NCBI GenBank assembly: GCA_019358895.1
Contig: JAHHIG010000027.1
Coordinates: 1-58,806, forward strand
Direction: 5' to 3'
Length of the DNA stretch: 58,806 nucleotides
Source: Tildeniella nuda ZEHNDER 1965/U140
GTDB taxonomy: Bacteria; Cyanobacteriota; Cyanobacteriia; Leptolyngbyales; Leptolyngbyaceae
Part shown: positions 43,097-51,996 of the stretch, in pieces
How positions within the stretch are numbered: position 1 is the first letter of the stretch
Layout: each line of letters begins with the position of its first letter
Notes under the pieces: model-generated
Told to the model about the DNA's origin: nothing
What the model saw: the letters and a program-made list of their open reading frames with translations, nothing else
The model's database searches: none
Position numbers and translations under genes: made by a program

Positions 43097-44050
43097 ATGA
43101 CAAGGGGAAGACGCACGCAAGCCGCAGAGCTGGAAGTTAGGTTACTGCGCGAAGGTATTATCGAATCCAAGCACTACGTCCAAGCGGTTATTTGTGATAA
43201 CCGAGGACGAAATCTTTTGGTGGCTGGAAGTGCCGAGACGGCAACGTTTGTACGATCGGCATTAAAGCCTTTTCAGGCGTTGGCGGTGACGACGACAGGC
43301 ACGCTAGAACGCTATGGCTTGAGCGATCGCGATCTGGCAATTATCTGTAGTTCGCACAAGGGCACGATCGAGCAAGTCCGGCAAGTCTTCAACATTCTCT
43401 GGCGTGCCGATATCGACCCAACGGTGCTCCAATGCCCAATTCCGATCGGCAAACGCAGTCGCCTGGAATACAACTGCTCTGGCAAACATGCTGGAATGCT
43501 GGCAGTTTGCCAACAGCGTAATTTTCCCCTCAGCAGCTACCTCCAGCGCAGCCATCCCGTCCAGCAACTGATCTTACAAAAGGTCGCTGAACTGCTGCGA
43601 ATGCCTGCCGAAGAATTCATCAGTGCTCGTGATGACTGTGGCGCACCTACCTACTTCATGCAGTTGGGGCAGATCGCCTCTCTGTATGCCCGCCTTGCCT
43701 CTGGTGACAGCTTGGATATGGAACGCATCGTGCGGGCAATGACGCATCATCCTGCTATGGTATCGGGTGATGGTGAGTTTGACACTGAGCTGATGCGCCT
43801 GACCGAGGGTGAACTGGTCAGTAAAGCAGGAGCAGAAGGCATTCAGTGCATTGGGCGTTTGGGCGAAGGCATGGGCTTGGCGATCAAGGTGATGGACGGC
43901 GCGAAGCGAGCAAAGTACGCTGTTGCCATTCATTTACTAAAACAAATGGGCTGGATCAGTCCGTCTGTGTCTGAAACCCTTTCGGAAAGCTTTATGACGA
44001 TGAGCAACGTCACTCGTCTGGAAGTTGCAGGCGAATTGTCGATGCTGTGA
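43097..44050 (+). CDS. asparaginase (Asparaginase_II type)
   Basis: A 317-aa protein from ATG 43097; the frame stays open upstream only because it crosses the repeat cassette. Family pattern: ELEVRLLREGIIESKHYVQAVI, TFVRSALKPFQAL, SDRDLAIICSSHKGT, the NCSGKHAGMLAVC motif near residues 125-137, DDCGAPTY and HHPAMVSGDGEFDTELM. It hydrolyses L-asparagine to aspartate and ammonia; this family is unrelated to the E. coli type and is known from Rhizobium etli. Cytoplasmic. The repeat DNA upstream leaves about 55 bp for its promoter side. Confidence 0.88.
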   Translation: MTRGRRTQAAELEVRLLREGIIESKHYVQAVICDNRGRNLLVAGSAETATFVRSALKPFQALAVTTTGTLERYGLSDRDLAIICSSHKGTIEQVRQVFNILWRADIDPTVLQCPIPIGKRSRLEYNCSGKHAGMLAVCQQRNFPLSSYLQRSHPVQQLILQKVAELLRMPAEEFISARDDCGAPTYFMQLGQIASLYARLASGDSLDMERIVRAMTHHPAMVSGDGEFDTELMRLTEGELVSKAGAEGIQCIGRLGEGMGLAIKVMDGAKRAKYAVAIHLLKQMGWISPSVSETLSESFMTMSNVTRLEVAGELSML

Positions 44051-44053
44051 GCC

Positions 44054-44695
44054 TTATGACTGAAAGGTGGATAGTAACCAGGCAACTACCTGGCTATCAT
44101 CCAGTTGTCGCCGTCGGATCATGGCTTCGCAGAGCACTGCCATCTCTAGCCCTGGTAAAACCTGAGATTGGTCAATGCGCCTGCTACCATTGCTAGCGAC
44201 TTGAAACGCGATAATCTGCGCGTTTTCGACATCAACCACCCAATATTCAGCGATCGCCATCGCTTCGTAGAGCAACCGTTTCTTGCCCAGATCAGCATCG
44301 AGTGACGAATCAGCCACTTCGATCGCCAAATCAGGCGCGGGGATTTCATCCAGATTGGTAATGCTGCTGCCCTGGGGAGCAAGTGTGGTGCGCTCGCCCA
44401 CGTAGTAGGAAACATCTGGCTGTGCTTCTCGGACACCCGTTTTGCGGTAGCTACAGTTAATAAGACCTTTAATAGAAATGCCTTTAAGGGCGCAGAACAG
44501 CGTGATCGCAACATGAATAATACCGTTGTCGCTGGCGTGATCCGGTCCGACTCCCATTGTTTCTACCCTCATCTGCCCGTCGAAGTAATACCCTTTCGCT
44601 TTAGCGTAAGCAGGATCGTCAATGATCCTCAGGTACTCGTCCCAGGTGGCAGTGACCCAGGTATCCGTTAACAGTTTAGGCTGTAGTTGAATCAT
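44054..44695 (-). CDS. Uma2-family (DUF820) putative endonuclease
   Basis: A 213-aa Uma2 protein: TWDEYLRIIDDPAYAKAKGYY, MGVGPDHASDNGIIHVAI, REAQPDVSYYVGER with the acidic residue, DLAIEVADSSLDADLGKKRLLYE and AIAEYWVVDVENAQI. This is a different subtype from the two other members in the window, with a longer N-terminus. It is convergent with the asparaginase gene (3 bp between stops). No known role. Confidence 0.9.
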   Translation of the reverse strand: MIQLQPKLLTDTWVTATWDEYLRIIDDPAYAKAKGYYFDGQMRVETMGVGPDHASDNGIIHVAITLFCALKGISIKGLINCSYRKTGVREAQPDVSYYVGERTTLAPQGSSITNLDEIPAPDLAIEVADSSLDADLGKKRLLYEAMAIAEYWVVDVENAQIIAFQVASNGSRRIDQSQVLPGLEMAVLCEAMIRRRQLDDSQVVAWLLSTFQS

Positions 44696-44776
44696 GGTGA
44701 GGGGTGAGGAGTGAGGGGTGAGGCTATCGCTCTATTTGAACAATAGCGAATTTCGATCGCAAATGATGCCTCCTGA

Positions 44777-44907
44777 CTAGGGGCTGTCATCAATGACCAC
44801 TACACAGTACTTGCAGCAAGGTTTCCAGCCCCTAGCCTGGTGTGTTGGGGCAGACGTGACATGCTGATACCGCAAGGTTTCGGAGCTGAATTGATGACAT
44901 GCCCTAG
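44777..44907. mobile_element. MITE with CTAG-bounded 18-bp inverted repeats
   Basis: Left end CTAGGGGCTGTCATCAAT; right end, read inward, CTAGGGCATGTCATCAAT. An internal copy of CAGCCCCTAG (44826-44835) can also pair with the left end. The GGGCTGTCATCAA-type terminus and CTAG boundary recall IS5-superfamily elements. The remaining part of 44696-45003 has GGGGTGA-type short repeats (44699-44725) and no gene. Confidence 0.65.
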
Positions 44908-45003
44908 CACTGATACTGAAACAATGTGAGCTGAGACACTATCCAACCAGGGAGGCTGTTAAGATGCAGAACATACAATTTAGAAGAGTTCTCCCGGTAT
45001 CCC

Positions 45004-46923
45004 ATGAACGACACAGTTCTGCAAGTCAACAACCTTGAAGTTCAGTTTCAGCCCGATGGACGGTTGATCAAGGCAGTAGATGGCATTTCGTTTGCGGTCA
45101 AACGAGGTCAAACGCTGGGCATTGTAGGCGAATCAGGTTCAGGGAAATCGGTGACATCGCTGGCGGTGATGGGGTTGGTGCCGTCTCCTGGCAAAGTGAC
45201 CGCAGGCGAGATTTTGTTTTGGGGTGCCGAGCGTGAAGCGCAGGCGATCGACCTCACCAAACTACCCAAACGTCAGCTTGAAGACTATCGAGGTGGCGAA
45301 ATCTCGATGATCTTTCAGGAGCCGATGAGTTCGCTCAATCCGGTCTACACGATCGGCTTTCAGCTTGTGGAAGCGATTCGTCTGCACAAACGAGTCACGC
45401 AGAAAGAGGCTGAACGGGATGCGATCGCCCGGCTTCAAGAGGTGCGCCTGCTGCCAGACGACGAGACGATGAAGCAGCGCTATCTGGAAGATCTTCAGCA
45501 CAATAATCCTGATGCACCGTTACCATCGGCACCAGAGGTAGAACATCAGGTGTTTCGTCAAAAAGATGCCTTCCTCAACCGCTATCCCCATGAGCTGTCG
45601 GGCGGACAGATGCAGCGGGTAATGATTGCAATGGCGATCGCCTGTGACCCTGCCCTCTTGATTGCTGACGAACCTACCACCGCGCTAGATGTCACCGTCC
45701 AGGCAACCATTTTGGCTTTGCTGCGCGACTTGCGCGATCGACGCGGGATGTCCATGATGTTCATCACTCACGATCTGGGGTTGATTGCCGAGATTGCCGA
45801 TGACGTTGCTGTGATGTATCAGGGCAAAATCGTTGAAGCGGGTCCTGTTCTACAGATCTACTCAAATCCGCAGCATCCCTATACGAAGGGCTTATTGACC
45901 TGCCGACCCAGACTCGATCGTCGCCTGCATCTGCTGCCCACCGTTTCAGACTTTATGCAGGTCAGCACGTCACCATCGGGCGAATTGCTGATTGAAGAAC
46001 GCGAAACGGATGTCGATCGCGCGCTCCATCTCGCCCGCGAAGTCAGCCAGGACGAACTCGACCAGCGGTTAGCCACACTCCAACAGGCAACACCACTACT
46101 GTCTGTACAGAAGCTACGGGTACAGTTTCCTGTGCGTGGTGCCTTTGGGCAAACCAAACGTTACTTTGTGGCTGTGAAGGATGTCTCCTTTGACGTTTAT
46201 CCGGGTGAAACGCTGGGACTTGTCGGTGAATCTGGCTGCGGTAAATCCACGCTTGCACGCGCCATTCTGCAACTCATCAAGCCTGCCAGCGGCACCGTGC
46301 GCTTTGAGAATTTGGATGTCACAGCACTCTTGCCCAACGAGATGCGGCGATTGCGGCGAGAAATGCAGATTATTTTTCAGAACCCGTTTGGTTCTTTGGA
46401 TGCTCGTATGACGGTCGGTAAAGCGGTGATGGAACCGATGCAGATTCACGCCAAACCTAGAGAACGGCAAGAACAGCGCCAACGTGCCATCTATTTGCTG
46501 GAGCGAGTGGGCTTGAACGCCGATGCTCTGAACCGCTACCCTCACGAGTTTTCCGGTGGGCAACGGCAGCGGATTTGCATTGCCCGATCGCTCGCCCTCA
46601 ACCCCAAATTCATCATCTGCGATGAGTCCGTTTCAGCGTTAGATGTCTCCGTACAAGCGCAAGTGCTAAACCTGTTGAAAGAGCTACAGAGTGAATTTAA
46701 TTTGACCTATATTTTCATCTCCCATGATTTAAGCGTGGTGAAGTTTATGAGCGATCGCATTATGGTGATGAACAAAGGCGAAATTGAAGAAATTGGTTCG
46801 TCTGAACGCGTCTATCGAGAACCACAAAAAGAATATACGCGCCAGCTCATTGCTGCTATTCCAGAAAGTAGTTTGGAAAGCATACGCGATCGCCAAGCCG
46901 ATCGAGGACTCCCCGTTAGTTAG
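45004..46923 (+). CDS. peptide/nickel-type ABC transporter, two fused ATPase domains
   Basis: A 639-aa fusion of DppD- and DppF-like ATPases. Domain 1: Walker A GESGSGKS (about residues 41-48), signature LSGGQMQRVMIAMAIA, Walker B LLIADEPTTALDV; domain 2: Walker A GESGCGKS, signature FSGGQRQRICIARSLA, Walker B FIICDESVSALDV. After domain 1 comes the oligopeptide-transporter segment YTKGLLTCRP. Residues about 155-185 are an insertion relative to the usual domain. It would energise import of oligopeptides or related solutes; the permeases and binding protein are not adjacent. Confidence 0.93.
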   Translation: MNDTVLQVNNLEVQFQPDGRLIKAVDGISFAVKRGQTLGIVGESGSGKSVTSLAVMGLVPSPGKVTAGEILFWGAEREAQAIDLTKLPKRQLEDYRGGEISMIFQEPMSSLNPVYTIGFQLVEAIRLHKRVTQKEAERDAIARLQEVRLLPDDETMKQRYLEDLQHNNPDAPLPSAPEVEHQVFRQKDAFLNRYPHELSGGQMQRVMIAMAIACDPALLIADEPTTALDVTVQATILALLRDLRDRRGMSMMFITHDLGLIAEIADDVAVMYQGKIVEAGPVLQIYSNPQHPYTKGLLTCRPRLDRRLHLLPTVSDFMQVSTSPSGELLIEERETDVDRALHLAREVSQDELDQRLATLQQATPLLSVQKLRVQFPVRGAFGQTKRYFVAVKDVSFDVYPGETLGLVGESGCGKSTLARAILQLIKPASGTVRFENLDVTALLPNEMRRLRREMQIIFQNPFGSLDARMTVGKAVMEPMQIHAKPRERQEQRQRAIYLLERVGLNADALNRYPHEFSGGQRQRICIARSLALNPKFIICDESVSALDVSVQAQVLNLLKELQSEFNLTYIFISHDLSVVKFMSDRIMVMNKGEIEEIGSSERVYREPQKEYTRQLIAAIPESSLESIRDRQADRGLPVS

Positions 46924-47116
46924 GCACATCGATCGGCTGAGCGTTCCTAAATTCAGGCAGCTTCTCATAGAATAATGACATTCCTAAGCAGTAAAGACTA
47001 ATGTCTTGTGTGCAATGGAGAGAACCTTTAGGTTGCGAGACATTCAAAATTGCCTGTAACTTCGTTACATCGATTGGCGAGCGAAAGCATGTGCGTTTCA
47101 GCCTTTAATTCACAGC

Positions 47117-48148
47117 ATGAGTGATTTGGTTAAGCATAGTAATAACTTCAACTTTTTACGGCTTTTGTTGACCGTACTTGTATTGCTATCGCATTCACCA
47201 GAATTGACTGACGGCGATCGACATCGCGAAATCCTCACCAGTCTCTTCCATACAATCTCGTTTGGCGAACTGGCTGTAGACGGCTTTTTCTTGCTCAGCG
47301 GTTATTTGATCACTCAAAGCTGGCAGCGCACCCCCCAACTCTTTAACTTCTTAAAGAAACGCATCTTACGCATCTACCCAGGTTTTATAGCTGCAACCCT
47401 TGTATGCGCTTTTATAGTTGCACCTCTAGGGGCATCTCATCCCAATTATTTCGCTCAGTTTGATGCATTTCAATTTCTCAAAGGAATGCTGCTGTTGAGT
47501 CCACCCGTTGTACCTCCTGTTTTCGTTGGTCAACCGTATCCTTTCGTAAACGGTGCCATGTGGACAATCGCTTACGAATTTCGATGTTACTTGCTTATAG
47601 CCGTATTTGGCATATTTGGTATCATCGATCGCCGAAGATTATGGCTCCTGTTTTCTATTTGTGTACTTATTCTTTCTATTTTTCCAAGCTTTCTAAGCAA
47701 AATAAATGTTCGTGAATCATCCTATTTGTTTGGCAGTCCTAGTGACTTTATTCATTTCCTTACTTTCTTCTGTGCGGGAGGATGTTTCTATCTCTTTCGT
47801 GAGCAAATCCGTTACAGTCAAACTTGGGCGCTTCTTGCTCTTCCCATCGTCATACTGAGCTTATTTGAATTGAAGGCGCTGCGTCTTGCCTTGCCCACAA
47901 TGGGTGCGTACATATTTTTTTGGTTTTCCTTCTTAAACCTACCGATGTTAAAGCGCTTCGGAACCGTTTCTGATGTTTCGTATGGTGTTTATCTCTATGG
48001 ATGGCCCACTCAAAAATTGCTAATTTGGTACTTGCCGTTACTCTCACCCTGGTTAGTGTTTGTATTAGCCTGCGGCATAAGCTTTGTCTGCGGTCTCTTA
48101 AGTTGGCATCTGGTAGAAAAACCTTTTCTGCGGCTCAAAAGTTTCTAA
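47117..48148 (+). CDS. acyltransferase 3 family membrane protein (OafA/YrhL-like)
   Basis: A 343-aa polytopic membrane protein, about ten helices. Family features: NNFNFLRLLLTVLVLLSHSPE with the conserved Arg and His near the N-terminus, FFLLSGYLITQSW, FLKKRILRIYPG, WTIAYEFRCYL and YGVYLYGWPTQ. These enzymes O-acylate surface polysaccharides or other exported glycans. Slightly lower G+C and fewer GCGATCGC sites than its neighbours hint at later acquisition, but this is weak. Confidence 0.92.
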   Translation: MSDLVKHSNNFNFLRLLLTVLVLLSHSPELTDGDRHREILTSLFHTISFGELAVDGFFLLSGYLITQSWQRTPQLFNFLKKRILRIYPGFIAATLVCAFIVAPLGASHPNYFAQFDAFQFLKGMLLLSPPVVPPVFVGQPYPFVNGAMWTIAYEFRCYLLIAVFGIFGIIDRRRLWLLFSICVLILSIFPSFLSKINVRESSYLFGSPSDFIHFLTFFCAGGCFYLFREQIRYSQTWALLALPIVILSLFELKALRLALPTMGAYIFFWFSFLNLPMLKRFGTVSDVSYGVYLYGWPTQKLLIWYLPLLSPWLVFVLACGISFVCGLLSWHLVEKPFLRLKSF

Positions 48149-48306
48149 TTATCGTTGATGCTTAATGAACCGATAAGACGACTGATAGGACGATCGCGCA
48201 AAGTTTATCGGTCAAAGGCTGGAAGTTGAGTTAACGTAGCTGCAATGCTACCAATGTGGTGGGTAGTCTGAAGGTTCAGCAAGCCTAGAATTTAGCGATC
48301 GCCATC

Positions 48307-49311
48307 ATGCTGTCAGACAAAAAGCGCGCCTCCCGTAATCGCACGATCGTACTGAGTGATGTAGAGCGATCGCTCTACAAACAAAGGCTGATCCAACTAC
48401 ACCAACCCGCTGCGTTAGACGCTATTGTTAACTGCACCATTCATCAAGACTTACTCACTGCTTTAGGCTGGTTGCCGAGACAATCAGTTGATTTGTTGGT
48501 GGTTGATCCGCCGTATAACTTAAACAAAACATTTAACGATCGCAGCTTTAAGCAAAAAGATTTGGCTGTTTATGCAGAATGGCTAGACACTTACTTCAGT
48601 CATTTTGAAACCATCTTGAAACCGACTGCCTCTCTTTATATTTGCTCAGATTGGCAATCATCGCCCGCCGTTTTTGACGTAATCCAACAGCGATTTCAGG
48701 TGCGTAATCGCATCACATGGGAACGCGAAAAAGGTCGCGGAGCCGCTAGAAACTGGAAGAATGCTTCGGAAGATATCTGGTTTTGTACTGTTTCTGACAC
48801 GTACACCTTTAATGTGGATGCTGTCAAACTGAAGCGCAAAGTCATGGCTCCCTATACAGTGGCTGGTATACCCAAAGATTGGGCTTTGACAGAGGCAGGA
48901 AACTTTCGTCTCACGTACCCTTCTAACCTTTGGACTGACCTGACGATTCCGTTCTGGTCAATGCCGGAAAATACCGATCACCCCACTCAAAAACCGGAAA
49001 AGTTAGTGGCGAAAATGATTCTTGCCAGCTCTCACCCTGGAGACGTTGTGTTTGATCCCTTCCTGGGTTCTGGCACCACATCAGTTGTCTCCAAAAAGTT
49101 GGGCAGACGCTACATCGGCGTGGAGCTTGACGAGATGTACTGCTGTTTGGCTGAAAAACGCCTTGCGATCGCCGAGGCGCATCCGTCCATTCAAGGCTAT
49201 GCTGATGGCGTGTTTTGGGAGCGCAACACCTTGCACCAACAGGTACGCTCTACCGAGAAGCGCTCTACCGAGAAGCGCTCTACTCGCCACGCAGAGGGGT
49301 TGCAGTCATAG
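48307..49311 (+). CDS. orphan site-specific DNA methyltransferase (N6-adenine/N4-cytosine)
   Basis: A 334-aa beta-class (order IV-...-X-I) amino-methyltransferase. Catalytic motif IV is VVDPPYNLN (about residues 63-71); SAM-binding motif I is FDPFLGSGTT (about 250-259), then GRRYIGVELDE. DPPY suggests N6-adenine, but N4-cytosine is not excluded. No restriction endonuclease gene is next to it, so it may be an epigenetic or orphan enzyme. The C-terminus carries a 15-bp tandem repeat (CGCTCTACCGAGAAG, about 2.5 copies at 49248-49290) read as RSTEK. Recognition site unknown. Confidence 0.92.
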   Translation: MLSDKKRASRNRTIVLSDVERSLYKQRLIQLHQPAALDAIVNCTIHQDLLTALGWLPRQSVDLLVVDPPYNLNKTFNDRSFKQKDLAVYAEWLDTYFSHFETILKPTASLYICSDWQSSPAVFDVIQQRFQVRNRITWEREKGRGAARNWKNASEDIWFCTVSDTYTFNVDAVKLKRKVMAPYTVAGIPKDWALTEAGNFRLTYPSNLWTDLTIPFWSMPENTDHPTQKPEKLVAKMILASSHPGDVVFDPFLGSGTTSVVSKKLGRRYIGVELDEMYCCLAEKRLAIAEAHPSIQGYADGVFWERNTLHQQVRSTEKRSTEKRSTRHAEGLQS

Positions 49312-49324
49312 ATACCGCTACTCT

Positions 49325-49615
49325 TCAAAGGTCATCAAAAGGATTGAAGAACCGGGGTGGAGGAATATCTCGTTCTTTATTTGCCAGTTCAGAGGGTGGA
49401 CGATCGCTGCTCCACGCCCACCATATCTGCCCACATTGACATTCATAAAACTCTTGCCACTTACGGCGATGATCTTCGGTGTAAACGGGCGATCGCCGAT
49501 TCACCCACACCCGCTTTGCCTCTTTGCTGGACGATCGACAGGCAGGACAGCAAAACTCTGTGGCATGAACGGCGGGTTTAATCCAATCAGGAGGAGTCAG
49601 CTCAAACGCTTCCAT
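49325..49615 (-). CDS. small zinc-ribbon-like protein, unknown function
   Basis: A 96-aa protein with two cysteine pairs, FCCPACRSS (about residues 21-29) and YECQCGQIWWAW (about 57-68), which fit a zinc ribbon. Between them lie KRVWVNRRSPVYTED and other charged stretches; the C-terminus is PPPRFFNPFDDL. It looks like a conserved cyanobacterial hypothetical. It is convergent with the methyltransferase gene, 13 bp between stops. Confidence 0.72.
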   Translation of the reverse strand: MEAFELTPPDWIKPAVHATEFCCPACRSSSKEAKRVWVNRRSPVYTEDHRRKWQEFYECQCGQIWWAWSSDRPPSELANKERDIPPPRFFNPFDDL

Positions 49616-49977
49616 GCAGACAAATAAGGAGGAACACCGCTTCTATTATCAACCTTTTAACCCTCAATCTGCTCAGTGACTCAGAGGCAATCGGTGGTAT
49701 TCATCCTCTTCTCAGGCGATCGGTGCGACTCCGAATAAGTTTTGAGAAATAACTGGGATTTAATGCTTGCAAAGGCGCTGAAGTCGTCTACTTTAGGTAT
49801 GGTCTTACTGAAGTCTTAATCACAAACTTGTAGACTTTCAGTGCATAACGGTTCAGGCTGTAGTGGTACACAAACGCTGAAAGATTTGGAGTCTGAGGCA
49901 CCGCGCCTAAGCCGCACTACATTACCGCATACGCCAATGGCATCGCTGCAACCGCGTTCAGAAGGAACATTCAACCT
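49616..49977. other. 362-bp intergenic region
   Basis: Upstream of the nucleoside transporter gene. I see no gene, repeat or strong hairpin. AAGGAACATT precedes the transporter ATG by about 8 bp and may act as its ribosome binding site. Confidence 0.4.
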
Positions 49978-51726
49978 ATGCCGCTACTTAACATCATTTC
50001 GTTTCTCGGCATCTTTGGATTGTGCTTCATTGCGTGGCTTTTTTCAGAAAACCGTAGTCCACGAGTGTTTCCCTGGCGCGTGGCGATCGCGGGCATTCTG
50101 CTTCAGCTTGCCTTAGGCGCGTGTGTGTTTATTCTGCCGGGAACACGGGATGCGCTCCAGGTTTTCAGTAATTTGCTGAACAGCGTGTTTGATGCCGCTG
50201 ACACCGGAGCACGGTTCGTCTTTGGTCGAAATATCGTGCCCGTACCAGGAACACCGCCGGATGTAAATTTGGGCTATATTTTTGCGTTTCGAGCACTGCC
50301 AACAGTGATCTTCTTCTCTGGTTTGATGGCACTGCTGTACAACATTGGTGTCATTCAGGTTATTACCAATGTCTTTGCCAAAGTGTTTTACGCGACGATG
50401 CGGTTGAGTGGAGCAGAGGCATTGAGCGGCGCTGCCAATATTTTTGTCGGCATTGAGGCGGCGATCGTGGTGAAGCCATTTTTGCCCAAGATGACCCGTA
50501 GCGAACTGTGCGCCATTCTTGCCTGCTGCTTTGGCACCGCTGCGTCCTCCACGCTGGCAATCTACGTCAGCTTTTTGAAGCCTGTGTTTCCCAACATTCT
50601 GGGGCATCTGGTGTCAGCATCGATCATGGCAATTCCTGCCTGTTTTGTACTGTCAAAAATTTTGGTGCCAGAGACAGAAGTGCCCGTAACTGCTGGCGGC
50701 ATTCCGGTAGAGGAGAAACAAACGAAGGTGCGCGATACGGTGAAAGAACCCGGCGAGGTTGCTGCCGACGCAGGCGATTTTCCTCGTACCCGCATTCAAG
50801 TCGATGACGATGACGATGTGCCAGTGGTGCCGCAAGAAACCGTCCAGGAAACCGTCGGGGGTGAACCGATCGAGCGTGTGAGTCCCTTAGATGCCGCGAT
50901 CGTCGGGGCACTGGATGGGGTCAAAATGGCAGTGGCGATCGCGGCTGTCCTGATCTTGATCCTCGGATTCGTCTCCTTAATTAATCAAGTGTTTGCCTGG
51001 TTAGCAACGTTACCTTTCCCAATCGGAAATACTGGAAGTCCTTCTGGAGTGGCTCCTGGCTTTTTTGGCTTAGTCACTTTGCAAAATATCTTAGGCGCAC
51101 TCTTTCTTCCTTTAACAGCACTTACAGGCGTTTCCTTGAATTGGGAAGAACTATGGCAATCGTCGATCATCATCGGGCGCAGGCTGTTTGAAACAGCAAT
51201 TCCGCCCTATCAGGAGTTGGCAGCAGCAGCGGCATTGCCTGTAGGCGAACGGGTCATTAGCGATCGCGCGGTACTGATCATCAGCTACGCGCTGTCGGGC
51301 TTTGCTCACCTTGCGTCGGTGGGCATTTTTGTGGGAGGTACGATCGCCCTCATTCCCTCACGCCGTAAAGATATTTCGGAACTGGGCTGGAAGGCTCTTT
51401 TTATCGGAACCCTCGCAACGCTGATGATTGCTTGTGTAGCAGGTGTTTTTGATACAGGCAACGCCAGCATTCTGGGTGAACGACAACCGCTAACAGTCAG
51501 CCCATCGCCGACCCCGACGGCATCCACTAGCCCCATCGCCTCACCGACAATCACCCCACCACCTACGCCGATCGCTGTACCTGCTAGACCTTCTCCACGC
51601 GCTACGCAAACAGTTCCACAGCCTTCACCTAGAGCAACCGTTCGCACAACTCCACAACTGAGAGCCACGCCTGCACAGCCGTCTGTCAGCCCTAAGCCGA
51701 CAACGAGTGTTAGACCTGGGCAATAA
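49978..51726 (+). CDS. concentrative nucleoside transporter (NupC/CNT family)
   Basis: A 582-aa inner-membrane protein. N-terminal helices (about 1-45), the gating region FALRALPTVIFFSGLMALLY (about 100-125), MRLSGAEALSGAANIFVG with the conserved substrate-site segment, the C-terminal CNT domain near 340-500 (LFLPLTALTGVSLNW, ALSGFAHLASVGIFVGG). CNTs import nucleosides by Na+ or H+ symport. Two oddities: a charged cytoplasmic insertion of about 65 residues (235-305) with a run of five Asp, and a Pro/Thr/Ser-rich tail of about 75 residues (505-582) outside the fold. Confidence 0.9.
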   Translation: MPLLNIISFLGIFGLCFIAWLFSENRSPRVFPWRVAIAGILLQLALGACVFILPGTRDALQVFSNLLNSVFDAADTGARFVFGRNIVPVPGTPPDVNLGYIFAFRALPTVIFFSGLMALLYNIGVIQVITNVFAKVFYATMRLSGAEALSGAANIFVGIEAAIVVKPFLPKMTRSELCAILACCFGTAASSTLAIYVSFLKPVFPNILGHLVSASIMAIPACFVLSKILVPETEVPVTAGGIPVEEKQTKVRDTVKEPGEVAADAGDFPRTRIQVDDDDDVPVVPQETVQETVGGEPIERVSPLDAAIVGALDGVKMAVAIAAVLILILGFVSLINQVFAWLATLPFPIGNTGSPSGVAPGFFGLVTLQNILGALFLPLTALTGVSLNWEELWQSSIIIGRRLFETAIPPYQELAAAAALPVGERVISDRAVLIISYALSGFAHLASVGIFVGGTIALIPSRRKDISELGWKALFIGTLATLMIACVAGVFDTGNASILGERQPLTVSPSPTPTASTSPIASPTITPPPTPIAVPARPSPRATQTVPQPSPRATVRTTPQLRATPAQPSVSPKPTTSVRPGQ

Positions 51727-51762
51727 GTATCTGGGAGAAGATCAAAGGCACCTCCATGCATT

Positions 51763-51905
51763 AAACCCGTGAGAATTAAACCTAGTGGGAGATGGCGATC
51801 GCGCTCAATGAAACGTGCGGGCTAACCGGAGAAAATCCTCTGTAGGTTTTGCCTTCCCGAAGGTTAGAGGACTGCAAGGGGCTTGCAACCTGTTTCAGCG
51901 GGTTT
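51763..51905 (+). ncRNA. candidate structured RNA upstream of the DUF2079 gene
   Basis: Three nested helices: AAACCCG (51763-51769) with CGGGTTT (51899-51905), TGAAAC (51809-51814) with GTTTCA (51892-51897), and CTAACC (51822-51827) with GGTTAG (51862-51867); inside the second is a hairpin TGCAAG/CTTGCA (51873-51887). TCCTCT (51836-51841) can pair with AGAGGA (51866-51871), crossing the third helix as a pseudoknot. It ends 91 bp before the DUF2079 start. Strand assumed from that gene. It may be a riboswitch, a mobile-element RNA or an undescribed class. Confidence 0.5.
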
Positions 51906-51996
51906 CGTACTGTCAGCCTAGATTTTAATCACGGGCGGATGAGCAGCGAAGCATCAGCCTTTCAGAACGTTTGTCAGTCAATCAGGTTTAAGTGAA

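Noticed and set aside
51822-51868. Glutamine (glnA) riboswitch
   Set aside because: GTAGG and CGAAGG spacing is similar, but the conserved bulged-G core and CGUUC/GAACG helix are not matched, and no nitrogen gene follows. Reported only as an unnamed structured RNA.
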